A DNA stretch of 64,000 nt from Hyphomicrobiales bacterium (GCA_006844605.1 SPJN01000015.1:24251-88250); one strand, 5' to 3'. Numbered from the stretch's first letter, positions 1-12,150 are shown. Numbers and translations are program-made. Notes: generated by a model from the letters alone, not told the origin.

Positions 1-375
1 TTGTCGGACAAGGTGCAGAACTGGGCGCAAGAGAATTTCGTCACGCTCGAACAAACAGACGACCCCTATGCGGCTGTTGAAAATGCCGATCTGGTTGTTG
101 CCGACACGTGGGTCAGTATGGGCGACAAGGATGCCGCCAGCCGTCACAATCTGCTGAAGCCTTATCAGGTTGATAGCAAGCTAATGGCCGCCGCCAATAA
201 AGACGCGTTGTTCATGCATTGCCTGCCTGCCCACAGGGGCGAAGAGGTTACCGCCGACGTGATCGACGGCCCGCAAAGCGTTGTGTTTGACGAAGCGGAA
301 AACCGCCTACATGCCCAGAAATCTATTCTGGTCTGGTGTGCAAATGAAATCGACAAGATGGCAGACAAGTCATGA
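1..375 (+). CDS. argF: Ornithine carbamoyltransferase, C-terminal part (5' cut by window edge)
   Basis: Only the last 124 residues are present; the reading frame enters from the left edge, so the leading TTG is an internal codon, not a start. The enzyme joins carbamoyl phosphate and ornithine to give citrulline in arginine synthesis. The fragment carries the family's C-terminal signature [11 protein letters not shown], where the Cys-Leu-Pro segment binds ornithine, preceded by DTWVSMG, which fits the ornithine enzyme (argF/argI) rather than aspartate carbamoyltransferase. Its stop overlaps the hslO start by four bases (ATGA), suggesting translational coupling. Confidence 0.93.
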   Translation: MSDKVQNWAQENFVTLEQTDDPYAAVENADLVVADTWVSMGDKDAASRHNLLKPYQVDSKLMAAANKDALFMHCLPAHRGEEVTADVIDGPQSVVFDEAENRLHAQKSILVWCANEIDKMADKS

Positions 376-1298
376 ATAATCCCGATGCAGGCAAGCATGA
401 TTTTTCCATGCCCTTTCAGGTTGAGGGGGCAGAGGCACGCGGACGCCTTGTCCGTCTAGGCCCGGTCATTAACGAGATTTTGGGCACCCATGCCTACCCC
501 GACCCGGTCGCCCGTATATTGGGTGACGCACTGGCATTGGCAGCCCTGATGGGCAGCCAGCTGAAATTTGACGGCACCTTGACCGTACAGGCTCGCGGCA
601 AGGGCGCGCTGACCATGGTTGTTGCTGATTATGAACATAACAGCGACGAAGACGGCGTTGGCCTGTTGCGCGGCTATGCCCAGTTTGACCCCGATATTTT
701 GGGGCTGTTGGGCAAGTCGCCCAGCTTCATGGGCATGATGAAACAGGGCTATATGGTAATCACAATTGATCCCAAGACAAAGCCTGACCAGAAGATGAAC
801 CGCTATCAGGGCGTTGTCCCCATCGAAGGGAAGACAGTCGCCGATTCCGCGCGGGCCTATTTCCGCAGCTCCGAACAAATTCCTACCGTGCTTGATCTAT
901 CAACCGTCAAGGTTGAAGGACAGGATGCAGGCTGGCGCGCCGGTGGCTTGCTTGTGCAGCATCTGGCGGCCCCCGGCAGTCAGGCCATGGTGGACGAAAA
1001 GGAAAACTGGACCCGTATCGAAGCGCTGGCCAATACGATCAGTGCTGATGAGGTGACCGACCCCAACCTATCCGGTCATGATCTGCTGTTCCGTCTGTTC
1101 CATGAAGATGGCGTCATCGCCTATGACCCGCAAACATTGCAGCGGACCTGCCGGTGCAGTGAAGAGAAGATCACAGCCACACTTGTTCAATTCGGCAAAG
1201 ACGAATTGGCCGACATGGTAGAACCGGACGGCATGATCCACGCCACCTGCCAATTTTGCAGCGCGCTTTATAAGGTTGATCCACAAGGATTGGGTTAG
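372..1298 (+). CDS. hslO: Hsp33 redox-regulated holdase chaperone
   Basis: 308 residues, close to the usual Hsp33 length. It is a cytoplasmic holdase switched on by oxidation of a zinc centre. The four zinc-binding cysteines are visible near the C-terminus as CRC (residues 260 and 262) and CQFC (residues 293 and 296). The ATG overlaps the argF stop by four bases, so the two are probably co-transcribed; an argF-hslO pair is common in Alphaproteobacteria. A palindromic element lies just downstream, between this gene and the convergent malic enzyme gene. Confidence 0.95.
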   Translation: MNNPDAGKHDFSMPFQVEGAEARGRLVRLGPVINEILGTHAYPDPVARILGDALALAALMGSQLKFDGTLTVQARGKGALTMVVADYEHNSDEDGVGLLRGYAQFDPDILGLLGKSPSFMGMMKQGYMVITIDPKTKPDQKMNRYQGVVPIEGKTVADSARAYFRSSEQIPTVLDLSTVKVEGQDAGWRAGGLLVQHLAAPGSQAMVDEKENWTRIEALANTISADEVTDPNLSGHDLLFRLFHEDGVIAYDPQTLQRTCRCSEEKITATLVQFGKDELADMVEPDGMIHATCQFCSALYKVDPQGLG

Positions 1299-1308
1299 AT
1301 CATTTTCT

Positions 1309-1357
1309 CAAATGCGGTTTAGATCCGTCCGCAAGCGACGGACGGACTACGCATTTG
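1309..1357. repeat. REP-like palindromic element, copy 1
   Basis: Imperfect palindrome between convergent genes. Outer arms CAAATGCG (1309-1316) and CGCATTTG (1350-1357) pair, as do inner arms TCCGTCCG (1324-1331) and CGGACGGA (1339-1346) around a 7-base loop. The arms are separated by an asymmetric internal loop, GTTTAGA on the left and CTA on the right. A second copy with the same asymmetric loop is at 50228-50288. It lacks a run of T, so it is not a standard terminator, though it may protect 3' ends. Confidence 0.7.
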
Positions 1358-1366
1358 CGATAATCA

Positions 1367-3640
1367 TCAAAGATCAGCGCCCAGATCATAGGCTGTCAGC
1401 GTCGCGATTGACACGATGTCTGACACGCTTGCGTTCATCGGCATGATCTGCACTGGCCGTTCAAGCCCGATCAGCAATGGCCCCATGATGGTGGCCCCGC
1501 CCAGTTCCTGCAACAGCTTGGCAGAGATTGATGCCGCGTGAACCGCAGGCATGACCAGTACATTGGCCGGACCTGACAGACGGCAGAACGGATAAATTTT
1601 CATCAGTTCTGGGTCCAGCGCCACATCGGGTGCCATATCGCCATCAAATTCAAAATCAACCAGACGGTCTTCCAAAATGCTGACCGCATTGCGGGTTTTC
1701 TCTGTCCGTTCGGTCGGGGGCGTCCCGAAGTTGGAATAGGACAACAAAGCCACGCGCGGTTCATGCCCGAAACGGCGGGCCACTGATGCGGCGATTTCTG
1801 AAATATCCGCCAGCTCTTCACCGGACGGCATTTCATGAATGTTTGTGTCAGCGACAAAGACGGTTTTGCCCTTTGACAAGATGACCGACACACCGATCAC
1901 ACGGGTGTTGGGTTTTGGGTCAATCACCTTGCTGACTTCGCTAAATGCCTGCGCATAAGGGCGCGTCAGCCCCGTGACCATCCCGTCGGCATCGCGCATG
2001 GCAACCATGCAGGCACCGTGAATGTTGCGATCATTATTGACCAACCGGGCCACATCACGGCGCAAATAGCCATGACGCTGCAACCGTTCATACAGGAAGT
2101 CTGTGTAACGTTCATTGTTGGGCGAGGTTGCAGCGTTCGCAATTTCAAGCGAATAGGCAGCCTCGATCCCCAATTCTTCAATCGTTTCGTGGATCACCTC
2201 TTCACGCCCGATCAGGATCGGTTCACCCAGACCCAAATCACGATAGGCAAGCGCCGCGCGGATCGTGCGTTCTTCTTCGCCTTCGGCAAAGACAACGCGC
2301 TTGGGCTTGGCCTGCACTTTTTGCATGATGGCCTGCAACTGGCCGGCTGTCGGATCAAGCCGGGTTGCCAGTTCCTGTGCATAGCCTTCAAGGTCAACAA
2401 TCGGTTTGCGCGCCACACCCGTGTCCATCGCTGCCTTGGCAACGGCAGGGGGGATGTGACTGATCAGGCGCGGGTCAAACGGCACCGGAATAATATAGTC
2501 AGGCCCATAGCGCAGCCGCGCACCATCATAGGCTGAGGCTACTTCGTCAGGCACATCTTCGCGGGTCAGCGCGGCCAATGCTTCGGCCGCAGCGATCTTC
2601 ATTTCGTCATTGATCGTGCGGGCACGCACATCCAGCGCGCCACGGAAAATATAAGGGAAGCCCAAAACATTATTGACCTGATTGGGATAATCAGACCGGC
2701 CTGTGGCAACAATACAATCAGGGCGTACAGCCTTGGCATCTTCGGGGGTGATTTCCGGGTCAGGATTGGCCATGCCGAAAATGATCGGCTTTTCTGCCAT
2801 CGTGTCCAGCATTTCGGGCGTCAGGGCCCCCTTGACCGACAGACCCAAAAAGACGTCAGCACCCTTGACCGCCTCAGCGAGGGAGCGTGCATCTGTGTTG
2901 ACCGCGTGGGCAGATTTCCACTGGTTCATCCCTTCGGTACGGCCCTGATAAACCGGACCTTTTGAATCGCACAGGATGGCGTTGTCATGGGGCAGGCCCA
3001 TTGCCTTGATCAATTCAAGACACGCAATACCCGCAGCGCCGGCACCGTTTACAACGATCTTGGTGTCCTTGATGTTACGCCCCGTCAGGTCGAGCGCATT
3101 GATCAACCCGGCAGCAGAAATAATCGCCGTACCATGTTGGTCGTCATGGAAAACGGGGATATCCATATCCTCGCGCAAGCGATCCTCAATCAGGAAACAT
3201 TCAGGGGCCTTGATATCCTCAAGGTTGATGCCGCCAAAACTTGGCCCCAAGGGCCGCACAGCGTTGACGAAGACATCGACGTCTTCTGTATCAAGCTCTA
3301 GATCAATGGAATCCACATCGGCAAACCGCTTGAACAGCACCGCCTTGCCTTCCATCACAGGCTTGGACGCCAGCGCGCCCAAATTGCCAAGGCCCAGAAT
3401 GGCCGTCCCGTTTGAGATCACGGCGACCAGATTGCCCTTGGCGGTATAATCATAGGCGCTGTCAGGCTGTTCGGCGATGGCGCGCACCGGCACCGCCACA
3501 CCCGGCGAATAAGCCAGTGAAAGATCGCGCTGTGTCGCCATGGGTTTGGTCGGCACAATTTCGATCTTGCCCGGGCGGCCTTGTGAGTGAAAGCGCAGGG
3601 CTTCCTGATCGGTAAATTGTGTTTTCTTGTCGCCTGACAT
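1367..3640 (-). CDS. maeB: NADP-dependent malic enzyme with C-terminal phosphotransacetylase-like domain
   Basis: 757 residues, the length of the large MaeB type. It decarboxylates malate to pyruvate with reduction of NADP. The N-terminal part (about 1-430) is the malic enzyme, with the TKGNLVAVISNGTA segment and the nucleotide-binding VVNGAGAAGIACLEL. The C-terminal part (about 440-757) resembles phosphate acetyltransferase; in MaeB proteins it is generally regulatory rather than catalytic. The gene stands alone, convergent with hslO and divergent from mutS. The start ATG at 3640 is directly followed by the conserved MSGDKKTQFTDQEALRFH region. Confidence 0.94.
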   Translation of the reverse strand: MSGDKKTQFTDQEALRFHSQGRPGKIEIVPTKPMATQRDLSLAYSPGVAVPVRAIAEQPDSAYDYTAKGNLVAVISNGTAILGLGNLGALASKPVMEGKAVLFKRFADVDSIDLELDTEDVDVFVNAVRPLGPSFGGINLEDIKAPECFLIEDRLREDMDIPVFHDDQHGTAIISAAGLINALDLTGRNIKDTKIVVNGAGAAGIACLELIKAMGLPHDNAILCDSKGPVYQGRTEGMNQWKSAHAVNTDARSLAEAVKGADVFLGLSVKGALTPEMLDTMAEKPIIFGMANPDPEITPEDAKAVRPDCIVATGRSDYPNQVNNVLGFPYIFRGALDVRARTINDEMKIAAAEALAALTREDVPDEVASAYDGARLRYGPDYIIPVPFDPRLISHIPPAVAKAAMDTGVARKPIVDLEGYAQELATRLDPTAGQLQAIMQKVQAKPKRVVFAEGEEERTIRAALAYRDLGLGEPILIGREEVIHETIEELGIEAAYSLEIANAATSPNNERYTDFLYERLQRHGYLRRDVARLVNNDRNIHGACMVAMRDADGMVTGLTRPYAQAFSEVSKVIDPKPNTRVIGVSVILSKGKTVFVADTNIHEMPSGEELADISEIAASVARRFGHEPRVALLSYSNFGTPPTERTEKTRNAVSILEDRLVDFEFDGDMAPDVALDPELMKIYPFCRLSGPANVLVMPAVHAASISAKLLQELGGATIMGPLLIGLERPVQIMPMNASVSDIVSIATLTAYDLGADL

Positions 3641-3869
3641 GGAATGCGGTCCTTAAGCGGGCAAAAAGCCCGGAAAATGGATAGGTTGGCAGCTTTTAGC
3701 CATGATCCGCCCCCTATGCAACCACCCCCGCCGCTTCTGTGGCCAAAATCCCGGCTTTCTGCGCCTTATTGGCATTGCCGCATTGCCGCACGGGCAAAAG
3801 CAGATTAGGGTCATGCCCTGTTCTTTCACCGCCACATTTGTTTGTTTGGCCGCACAGCACGCATCATTT

Positions 3870-6659
3870 ATGAACGCCACACCGAAATCACCGCAAAAGG
3901 CTGAAAAGCCTGCCAAAGACGCCCCCATCACACCGATGATGGCGCAATATCTGTCTATCAAGGCCGATCACCCGAACGATTTGCTGTTTTATCGTATGGG
4001 CGATTTTTACGAGCTGTTCTTCACCGATGCGGAAAAAGCCGCCGCAACGCTGGATATTGTGCTGACCAAACGGGGCAAGCATCAGGGCGACGACATTCCC
4101 ATGTGCGGCGTGCCCGTGCATTCATCAGAAGCCTATTTGCAGCGGCTGATCGCCAAGGGGCACCGGGTTGCGATTTGCGAGCAGACCGAAAACCCGGCAG
4201 AGGCAAAGAAGCGTGGCTCAAAATCCGTCGTTGCGCGCGAAGTGGTCCGCATCGTCACCCCCGGCACCATCACCGAAGACACGCTGCTTGATGCCCGCCA
4301 GCACAACTATCTTGCTGCCACGGCCCGCATCGCGGCAGAGGATGAGGTCGGCCTTGCCGCCCTTGATCTTTCAACCGGTGACGTGCGTCTGGCTTGCCTG
4401 CCCGCGGGGGAGCTGGCAAGCATGTTGGCCGCCCTTGATCCCGGTGAAATTCTGGTCAGCGAAAGCGCACGGGGCGATAGCGCCCTGACCGATGGGCTGG
4501 TTGATATGGCCGAACGGATGACTGTTCTGGCCCCCAGCCACTTTGCAACGCAAAGCGCTGACCGCCGCATCGCCGCAGCCTATGGGTTGAAAACACTGGA
4601 TGGGTTCGGTGAATTGGGCCGGGCTGAAAAGGCGGCCCTTGGCGCGGTGCTGGATTATCTGGACCTGACGCAAAAGGGCAAACGCCCACAATTGAAACCG
4701 CCACGCCGCAATGATCATGCTGGCCCGGATGCAGGTGGCGGAACTGCCCGCGGAATTGGCAGGAGCGGGCCATTGGCGATGGACCGCGCCACCCGCGCCA
4801 ATCTTGAACTGACCCGCACATTGGGCGGCGAACGGCGCGGCAGCCTGTTATCCGTCATCGATAAAACCGTCACCGGGCCGGGCGCACGATTGTTAGGCGC
4901 CGATTTGGCAGAACCGTTAACCGCCCTTGATGCCATTCACGGACGCCAACAGGCCGTGGGGCTGTTCGTAGATTATGAAAGTCTGCGCATGACAGTGCGC
5001 ACCACACTGAAATCCCTGCCCGATATGGCGCGCGCCCTGTCGCGCCTATCGCTTGACCGGGGCGGGCCGCGCGACCTTGCCGCCATCCGTGACGGGCTGG
5101 GACAGGGGTTTGAGCTTGCCGCCCTGTTATCAACACCGCCGCAGGAACCGGGCCGCACTGACGAACCTGAACCCCTGCCCACATTGTTGCAACAGGTGCG
5201 CGATACGCTTCAGGCCCCGCCGGTACAGCTTGCCGATTTATTGGTGCGGGCGCTTGATTTTGATGTGCCTTTGTTGGCGCGTGATGGCGGTTTTATCAAA
5301 CGGGGATATGACGCCCCCCTTGATGAGCTGACCCAACTACGTGACGAAAGCCGTCAGGTCATTGCACAGCTGCAATTGCGCTATCGCGAAGAAACCGGGA
5401 TCAACTCATTAAAAGTCAAACACAACAAAGTGTTCGGCTATTTCGTTGAAACATCGCCCCTCAATGCCGATAAGCTGACGGCGGACCCTTTTGCCGAAAC
5501 CTTCATGCATCGGCAAACCCTTGCCAATGCCGTGCGCTTCACCACGACTGAGCTGGGGGCGCTTGAGCAGAAATTGTCCCGCGCCGCAGATGGCGCACAG
5601 GAACGCGAACTGGCCCTGTTCGGTGATTTGCTGTCCGCTGTTATGGATGCCGCCGACACAATCAGCGCCGCCGCAGACGCCCTTGCCCGCCTGGATGTCA
5701 CCGCCGCCTTGGCAGACCTTGCCGTAACGCAGCGTTATATCTGCCCCACCGTTGATGACAGTCTGGCGTTCCGCATCGACAAGGGCCGTCACCCCGTGGT
5801 GGAGGCGGCACTGGCCGCCGACAGTCAGGCTGATTTTGTTGCCAATGACGCCGACCTTAGCGCCGACAAGGCCGATGCGCCGCGCCTGTGGTTGCTGACC
5901 GGGCCGAACATGGCCGGTAAATCAACCTTCCTACGGCAGAACGCGCTGATCGCGATTTTGGCACAGATGGGCTCTTACGTGCCTGCAGATGGCGCCCATA
6001 TCGGCGTCGTGGATCGGCTGTTCTCTCGCGTGGGTGCCGCTGATGATCTGGCGCGGGGGCGGTCAACCTTTATGGTTGAAATGGTGGAAACCGCCGCCAT
6101 CCTAAATCAGGCAGGGCCACGCTCGCTGGTTATTCTGGATGAAATCGGACGTGGCACAGCAACCTTTGACGGGCTGTCGATTGCGTGGGCAGCGGTCGAA
6201 CACTTGCATGACGTGAACACATCGCGGGCGCTGTTCGCCACCCACTATCACGAATTGACCGGGCTGACGGAACGGTTATCGGGCCTTGCCAATCGCACGA
6301 TGGCAGTGACAGAGTTCAAGGACGATATCATCTTCCTGCATGAAGTACGCCAAGGGTCCGCCGACCGATCATATGGCATTCAGGTTGCCAAGTTGGCCGG
6401 GCTGCCCCCGGCAGTGATTTCGCGGGCCGGAACGGTTCTAAAGGCACTTGAAGAAGGCGATCAGGCACACAAGCCTGCAACGCTGATTGACGACCTGCCG
6501 CTGTTTTCTGCTGAAATGCAGCGCCAACCGGCGCAAGCTGATGCGGGTCATGCGAAACTGCATGACGCATTGGGTGAAATCGATCCAGATGCTATGACAC
6601 CTAAACATGCACTCGAAGCGCTTTACCAACTTAAAGCGCTGCTGGATGAAGAAGGATAG
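3870..6659 (+). CDS. mutS: DNA mismatch repair protein MutS
   Basis: Recognises base mismatches and starts repair. From the ATG at 3870 the product has 929 residues. The frame is open back to 3702, but the upstream stretch has no MutS similarity, while the conserved domain starts soon after 3870 ([11 protein letters not shown]). Seen: the mismatch-contacting MGDFYELF near the N-terminus, Walker [10 protein letters not shown], and Walker [11 protein letters not shown] followed by TFDG. A short Gly/Ala-rich stretch (around bases 4710-4770) sits in the connector region where the family varies. The 3' end overlaps glnD by 14 bases. Confidence 0.95.
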   Translation: MNATPKSPQKAEKPAKDAPITPMMAQYLSIKADHPNDLLFYRMGDFYELFFTDAEKAAATLDIVLTKRGKHQGDDIPMCGVPVHSSEAYLQRLIAKGHRVAICEQTENPAEAKKRGSKSVVAREVVRIVTPGTITEDTLLDARQHNYLAATARIAAEDEVGLAALDLSTGDVRLACLPAGELASMLAALDPGEILVSESARGDSALTDGLVDMAERMTVLAPSHFATQSADRRIAAAYGLKTLDGFGELGRAEKAALGAVLDYLDLTQKGKRPQLKPPRRNDHAGPDAGGGTARGIGRSGPLAMDRATRANLELTRTLGGERRGSLLSVIDKTVTGPGARLLGADLAEPLTALDAIHGRQQAVGLFVDYESLRMTVRTTLKSLPDMARALSRLSLDRGGPRDLAAIRDGLGQGFELAALLSTPPQEPGRTDEPEPLPTLLQQVRDTLQAPPVQLADLLVRALDFDVPLLARDGGFIKRGYDAPLDELTQLRDESRQVIAQLQLRYREETGINSLKVKHNKVFGYFVETSPLNADKLTADPFAETFMHRQTLANAVRFTTTELGALEQKLSRAADGAQERELALFGDLLSAVMDAADTISAAADALARLDVTAALADLAVTQRYICPTVDDSLAFRIDKGRHPVVEAALAADSQADFVANDADLSADKADAPRLWLLTGPNMAGKSTFLRQNALIAILAQMGSYVPADGAHIGVVDRLFSRVGAADDLARGRSTFMVEMVETAAILNQAGPRSLVILDEIGRGTATFDGLSIAWAAVEHLHDVNTSRALFATHYHELTGLTERLSGLANRTMAVTEFKDDIIFLHEVRQGSADRSYGIQVAKLAGLPPAVISRAGTVLKALEEGDQAHKPATLIDDLPLFSAEMQRQPAQADAGHAKLHDALGEIDPDAMTPKHALEALYQLKALLDEEG

Positions 6660-9501
6660 CCACACAGTGGATCAGGCAATTCAATCAAAGGACAGCCGCC
6701 CCCAACGCCGTCGCGGACGTCAGGGTGAAGGCGTATTGCTTGAACGGGCGGCGCTGAAGCGGGCTGTTTACGATCTGGCCGATGAACATGGCGCAGAATC
6801 GATGAAATTTCGGCCTGCCCTGATCACCCTTTTGAAGGATGAAAAGGCCCGCGCATGGACCGCTGCGGAAACACGCCTTGTCAGCGGCATTGCAGATGGT
6901 ATTGGCGCAGCGCATTTGATGTCTGATGCGATGGACAAAATCATTGCCGTGCTGGCCGATTTCGCCACCGACTATCTTTATCGCAACACCAACCCCAGCA
7001 AGTATGAACGACTGGGTATTGTTGCCACCGGCGGTTATGGCCGCGGAGCACTGGCCCCTGAATCCGATATCGACCTGTTGTTCGTGCTGCCCTACAAACA
7101 AACCCCGTGGGGGGAAAGCATCGTTGAATGGCTGCTTTATGCCCTGTGGGATTTGGGCCTGAAGGTCGGCCACGCTACCCGGTCAGTTGATGAATGTATC
7201 CGCCTTGCAGACACCGATGTCACCATCGCCACCGCCATGCTGGAAACGCGCGGCCTGTGGGGCGATGAAGCGGTCATCGAAGATTTCCACAATCGCTATT
7301 GGAGCGAAGTCGTCAATCCACAAAGCACCACCCGCTTTGTCGAAGCAAAGCTGGCTGAACGCGACGCCCGTCATGAAAAAATGGGCGACACGCGTTATTT
7401 GGTTGAGCCGAATTTGAAAGAGGGCAAGGGCGGCCTACGCGATCTGCAAACCCTGTACTGGATCGGCAAGTGGGTCATGGGCGTTGAAGAGGCAAGCGAC
7501 CTTGTCCGCGAAGGCGTCCTGACCATGACAGAGGCACGCCAGTTCCGCCGCGCCCAGGCATTTTTCATGACAACGCGCTGCCATTTGCATTTTCTGGCCG
7601 GCCGCCCGGAAGAACGTTTGACATTTGATGTGCAGGAAAAGCTTGCCCAACGCATGGGGTATAAGGACCGCAAGGGCAGTCGCGCTGTTGAACGGTTCAT
7701 GCGGCACTATTTTTTATGCTCAAAAGACGTCGGTGACCTGACGCGAATTTTCTGCGCCGTTCTGGAAGAAAAAAGCGCCAAGGAACGCCCGCAGGGTTTT
7801 GGCAGGTTCTTGCCGTCGCTACCGTTGCGCGGTGGCCGCAAACAAAAGATCGGCGACTTTACTGTTCAGGGTGGGCGCATCAACACCACGAACCCCGATG
7901 CGTTCAAGGAAGACCCGATCAACATCCTGCGCCTGTTCCAACTGGCGGATGAGCATGATTTCGACATACACCCCATGGCCTTGCAGCGCGTCACACGCTC
8001 CTTAAAACTGGTGGTTGAGGAACTGCGCGAAGATGACGGGGCGCACAAGGTGTTTCTGGACATTCTGTGCAGTCGTCATAATCCTGAAAACGCCCTGCGC
8101 CGATTAAGCGAAAGCGGCGTGTTTGGACGGCTGATCCCCGAATTCGGACGCGTCACGGCCCTGATGCAGTTCAACATGTATCACCACTATACGGTGGATG
8201 AACATACGATCCGCGCCATCGGCATTCTGTCCCGCATTGATAAGGGCGAATTGGCAGAGGACCATCCGGTTGCCACCGTCGCCATCAAGCAAATTGTCGA
8301 TCGGCATGTTCTGTTTGTTGCCATGTTGTTGCATGACATCGCCAAAGGTCTGCCCGGCGATCATTCCGAGGTTGGCGCGGATATTGCACAGGATTTGTGC
8401 CCGCGCCTTGGCCTTGAAGAAGATGAAACCGAAACCGTTGCATGGCTGGTACGGGTTCATCTGTTGATGTCGAACGTGGCGCAGAAACGCGATATCTCTG
8501 ACCCCAAAACCGTCGAAACCTTTGCCCAAATTGTGCAAAGCCCCGAACGGTTGCGCCTGTTATTGTGCCTGACCGTTGCGGATATGCGCGCCACCGCACC
8601 GGGTGTGTGGAATGGCTGGAAGGGGCAATTGCTGCGTGATCTGTATGACGCCACGATGAGCGTCCTGTCAGGTGGCCAGACCATCCGCTTCCGCGAAGGC
8701 CGCGTTGCTGCCGCCAAGGACCAACTGGCTGCCAGCCTGACCGATTGGGACAGCAAAGAAACCGAAGCCTATCTTGGCAGCCATTACGACACTTATTGGC
8801 TTAGCACCGAAGCTGACGCGCATGAACGCCACGCGCGGCTGATGAAACAGGCCAAGGATGACGGCAAGACATTAAGCGTCGATTGGTTGGTTCGCGATGA
8901 CCGCGCTGCAACCGAAGTGACGATTGTGGCCCCTGACCATCCGGGCATGTTCGCCCGCGTTGCCGGGGCCATCGCCCTTTCAGGTGCGGATATTGTGGAC
9001 GCCAAGGGGTTCACAACATCTGACGGGCGGGCACTGGAAGTGTTCACCATTCAGGATCAGGACGAAACCGCATTTTCGGACAAGCGGCGGCTTGACCGCA
9101 TCCCAGAACGGATTGAAGACGCCCTGAAGGGCGGCGTGTTGTTGTCAGAGGAATTCGATTCCAAGGGCCGCATCACCAACCGGATGAAGCCGTTCAAGGT
9201 TGCGCCCCGCGTGTTGATCGACAATCAGGCATCAGACATCTTCACCGTGATTGAGGTAAATGGCCTGAACCGTTTGGGCCTGCTTTATGATCTGTCGCGT
9301 GTCTTCTTCAAGCACAATTTGACCATCGGGTCTGCCCATGTGTCATCGTTTGGGGAACGGGCGGTTGACGTGTTCTATGCCAAGGACCTGTTCGGGCAAA
9401 AAATCCGTCACGAAGGCAAGTTGCAGCATCTGGAAAAGGATCTGCGCGAAGCATTGCGCGTCGATGGCCCGGCCGATGACACTAAAGCGAGCGGTGCGTG
9501 A
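6646..9501 (+). CDS. glnD: Bifunctional [protein-PII] uridylyltransferase / uridylyl-removing enzyme
   Basis: Nitrogen sensor that adds UMP to, or removes it from, PII proteins according to glutamine level. 951 residues from the ATG at 6646; a GTG at 6667 is an alternative start. Domains in order: nucleotidyltransferase with [17 protein letters not shown], an HD phosphohydrolase domain ([17 protein letters not shown]), and two C-terminal ACT domains, one beginning [17 protein letters not shown] and one with [16 protein letters not shown], which bind glutamine. It overlaps mutS upstream and murJ downstream (GTGA), giving a tight mutS-glnD-murJ run; glnD-murJ linkage is common in Alphaproteobacteria. 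Confidence 0.95.
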   Translation: MKKDSHTVDQAIQSKDSRPQRRRGRQGEGVLLERAALKRAVYDLADEHGAESMKFRPALITLLKDEKARAWTAAETRLVSGIADGIGAAHLMSDAMDKIIAVLADFATDYLYRNTNPSKYERLGIVATGGYGRGALAPESDIDLLFVLPYKQTPWGESIVEWLLYALWDLGLKVGHATRSVDECIRLADTDVTIATAMLETRGLWGDEAVIEDFHNRYWSEVVNPQSTTRFVEAKLAERDARHEKMGDTRYLVEPNLKEGKGGLRDLQTLYWIGKWVMGVEEASDLVREGVLTMTEARQFRRAQAFFMTTRCHLHFLAGRPEERLTFDVQEKLAQRMGYKDRKGSRAVERFMRHYFLCSKDVGDLTRIFCAVLEEKSAKERPQGFGRFLPSLPLRGGRKQKIGDFTVQGGRINTTNPDAFKEDPINILRLFQLADEHDFDIHPMALQRVTRSLKLVVEELREDDGAHKVFLDILCSRHNPENALRRLSESGVFGRLIPEFGRVTALMQFNMYHHYTVDEHTIRAIGILSRIDKGELAEDHPVATVAIKQIVDRHVLFVAMLLHDIAKGLPGDHSEVGADIAQDLCPRLGLEEDETETVAWLVRVHLLMSNVAQKRDISDPKTVETFAQIVQSPERLRLLLCLTVADMRATAPGVWNGWKGQLLRDLYDATMSVLSGGQTIRFREGRVAAAKDQLAASLTDWDSKETEAYLGSHYDTYWLSTEADAHERHARLMKQAKDDGKTLSVDWLVRDDRAATEVTIVAPDHPGMFARVAGAIALSGADIVDAKGFTTSDGRALEVFTIQDQDETAFSDKRRLDRIPERIEDALKGGVLLSEEFDSKGRITNRMKPFKVAPRVLIDNQASDIFTVIEVNGLNRLGLLYDLSRVFFKHNLTIGSAHVSSFGERAVDVFYAKDLFGQKIRHEGKLQHLEKDLREALRVDGPADDTKASGA

Positions 9502-11087
9502 CAACGCCGGACACACCAGAACAAACTGCTGCGCCGCAAAGCGGCCGCACGTTTTTTGCTGCGGTGGCGACCGTCTCAGGCTTTACGATGATGAGCCGAC
9601 TTCTAGGCTTCATCCGCGATATTATGGTGGCGCAATTTGCCGGGACCGGGCCACTGGCCGATGCGTTCTTTATTGCCTTCCGCTTACCTAATCTGTTCCG
9701 CCGCTGGTTTGCCGAAGGGGCATTCAATGTCGCCTTTGTGCCATTGTTTTCTCGCCGCCTGGCGTCCGAAGGCGCACAGGACGCACGCGTGTTCGCCAAT
9801 CAGGCGATGGCCGCGCTGACGCTGGTTCTGTTCGGCTTTACAGTGCTGGCTGAAATTTTCATGCCGCAGGTTATGAAGGTGATTGCGCCGGGCTTTAATG
9901 ATGATCCGGTCAAGGCCGAACGGGCCATTGTCTATGCCCGCATCATGTTCCCCTATCTTAGCTTCATGGCCCTGTTGGCGCTTTATGGCGGCGTGTTGAA
10001 CGCGCTGAAGAAATTTGCCGCCCCTGCCGCGGCACCCGTCGCACTGAACATTGTTTTGATAATCGCGCTTTTGATCAATCAGCCCCTTGGGTATGAGGCC
10101 ACCAAGATTATGAGCTGGGCCGTTGCTTTTTCTGGCCTTGTGCAATGGGTGGTGGTGCTGGTTGCGCTTGAACGACAGGGCTTTTACCTGCGCCCCACCA
10201 TGCCGCGCATGACCGCCGATGTGCGCCTGCTGTTCAAACGCATGGTGCCGGGCATGATTTCCGGCGGGGTGATGCAGATTGACGTTTTGATCGCGTCTGC
10301 CATCGCGTCAATGGGCGCGGGCGCCATCTCATATCTTTATTACGCTGAACGCATCATTCATTTGCCCATCGGGGTGATCGGTGTGGCGCTGGGGGTGGTG
10401 CTGTTGCCCACCCTTTCTGAACGACTTGCCAATGGTGATCACAAAGGTGCAGCCAACACCCAGAACCGTGCCGCAGAAGCGGCATTGTTATTGACTGTCC
10501 CTGCCTGCCTTGCGCTGGTGCTGATCCCCGATGTGATCATCGGCGGCCTGTTTGAACGTGGCGCTTTTTCCGCTGCCTCCACCGCGTCCACCGCGCCGGT
10601 TCTGGCAGCCTATGCACTTGCCATGCCGGCACTGGTGCTACAGAAAGTCTTTCAGCCCGGCTATTACGCAGCCGAAGACACCGTCACCCCGGTGATTTTC
10701 GCCGCTATCAATATGGCGATCAATGCGGGTCTTGGGCTGACGCTGTTTCCGATTTATGGGGCGGTTGGCCTTGGCATTGCCATGTCAGTCTCTTCATGGG
10801 TGCATCTGCTTTTACTGGCTGGTGGCCTGATGTGGCGCGGCGCATGGCAGGCCGACACGCGCCTGCTTAGCCGCCTTGCCCGCATTATCATTGCTGCCGC
10901 ACTGATGGGGGCGGCGCTGTGGGGTGCCCGTCTGGGACTGGCAGATTGGGTCAGTCAGGGCGGGATAGAACGCATCGGCGCGCTTGTCATTTTGGTCGGG
11001 GCCGGGCTGGGTGCCTACGGCATTGGGGTGCTGGTGACCCGTGCGGCGCGTCCTTCGGAACTGAAAGCGATGATCAAGCGCGGTTGA
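9498..11087 (+). CDS. murJ: Lipid II flippase MurJ
   Basis: 529-residue multi-pass inner-membrane protein of the MOP superfamily that moves lipid II across the membrane for peptidoglycan assembly. The N-terminal GFTMMSRLLGFIRDIMVA and the RLPNLFRRWFAEGAFNVAF segment are typical of MurJ (MviN). About 14 hydrophobic segments run along the protein. The start is a GTG whose last two bases fall in the glnD stop codon, so translation is probably coupled. trpS follows after about 55 bases. Confidence 0.94.
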   Translation: MTTPDTPEQTAAPQSGRTFFAAVATVSGFTMMSRLLGFIRDIMVAQFAGTGPLADAFFIAFRLPNLFRRWFAEGAFNVAFVPLFSRRLASEGAQDARVFANQAMAALTLVLFGFTVLAEIFMPQVMKVIAPGFNDDPVKAERAIVYARIMFPYLSFMALLALYGGVLNALKKFAAPAAAPVALNIVLIIALLINQPLGYEATKIMSWAVAFSGLVQWVVVLVALERQGFYLRPTMPRMTADVRLLFKRMVPGMISGGVMQIDVLIASAIASMGAGAISYLYYAERIIHLPIGVIGVALGVVLLPTLSERLANGDHKGAANTQNRAAEAALLLTVPACLALVLIPDVIIGGLFERGAFSAASTASTAPVLAAYALAMPALVLQKVFQPGYYAAEDTVTPVIFAAINMAINAGLGLTLFPIYGAVGLGIAMSVSSWVHLLLLAGGLMWRGAWQADTRLLSRLARIIIAAALMGAALWGARLGLADWVSQGGIERIGALVILVGAGLGAYGIGVLVTRAARPSELKAMIKRG

Positions 11088-11142
11088 TTTTACGGCCCGC
11101 CCGTTCCATAACCGCGCCATAACTCGTTAGGAATTAAGATCA

Positions 11143-12150
11143 ATGACCGCAACCCGTGTTTTCAGTGGCGTTCAGCCGACCGGTAATCTGCACCTTGGCA
11201 ACTATCTAGGTGCCGTCCGCAATTTTGCAGCCCTGCAAGACAGCCATGAATGTATCTATTGTGTTGTCGATATGCATGCCATCACGGTTTGGCAGGACCC
11301 CGCTGCACTGAAACAAGCGACACTGGAAGTTGCCGCCGCCTATTTGGCGGCAGGTGTTGATCCTGAAAACCACATCATTTTCAACCAAAGCCAAGTGCCC
11401 GGCCATGCCGAACTGGCATGGGCCCTGAATTGTGTGGCGCGCATCGGTTGGATCAACCGGATGACCCAGTTCAAGGACAAGGCCGGCAAAAACCGGGAGA
11501 AAGCCTCAGTCGGGCTCTATGCCTATCCAGTGCTACAGGCGGCTGACATTCTGCTGTACAAGGCCACCCATGTGCCTGTGGGGGAAGACCAGAAACAACA
11601 TCTTGAGCTGGCCCGCGACATTGCCCAGAAATTCAACAATGACACCGGCGCACAAGACTTCTTCCCGCTGCCTGAAATCCTGACCCCGCCAGAGGCGGCG
11701 CGCATCATGTCATTGCGCGATGGGTCGGCAAAAATGTCAAAGTCTGATCCGTCGGACCAGTCACGCATCAATCTGACCGATGATGCCGACACAATTGCCA
11801 AGAAAATCCGCAAGGCGCGTACAGATTCAGACCCCCTGCCTGAAAACAAAGACGGCCTTGAAAACCGGCCTGAGGTCAAGAACCTGATCAATATCTACAG
11901 CGCCCTTGCAGGGGACGACGCAGAAACCATCATCGCCCGCTATGCCGGGCAGGACAATTTTTCAGGCTTTAAAACCGATTTGGCCGAAATAGCCGTGTCG
12001 CATTTTGGGCCGATCACCGCGGAAATGAGCCGCCTGATGGACGACAAGGTACATATTGAGGCTGTGTTGCGTGACGGCGGGGCCCGTGCCCGCGCCATTG
12101 CGGAACCTGTGTTGCGCGATGTGTATGACCTGATCGGGTTTGTTCGCTAG
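11143..12150 (+). CDS. trpS: Tryptophanyl-tRNA synthetase
   Basis: 335 residues, the normal size for bacterial TrpRS, a class I synthetase that charges tRNA-Trp. The ATP-binding HIGH-like motif is in [16 protein letters not shown] near the N-terminus, and the KMSKS loop is exact in [11 protein letters not shown] ribosome-binding sequence AGGAA lies about 9 bases before the ATG. murJ followed by trpS is a common alphaproteobacterial order. Confidence 0.96.
   Translation: MTATRVFSGVQPTGNLHLGNYLGAVRNFAALQDSHECIYCVVDMHAITVWQDPAALKQATLEVAAAYLAAGVDPENHIIFNQSQVPGHAELAWALNCVARIGWINRMTQFKDKAGKNREKASVGLYAYPVLQAADILLYKATHVPVGEDQKQHLELARDIAQKFNNDTGAQDFFPLPEILTPPEAARIMSLRDGSAKMSKSDPSDQSRINLTDDADTIAKKIRKARTDSDPLPENKDGLENRPEVKNLINIYSALAGDDAETIIARYAGQDNFSGFKTDLAEIAVSHFGPITAEMSRLMDDKVHIEAVLRDGGARARAIAEPVLRDVYDLIGFVR

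Noticed and set aside
3702..3869. 56-residue N-terminal extension of MutS
   Set aside because: Cys/Pro-rich with no MutS similarity; the conserved domain begins just after the ATG at 3870.
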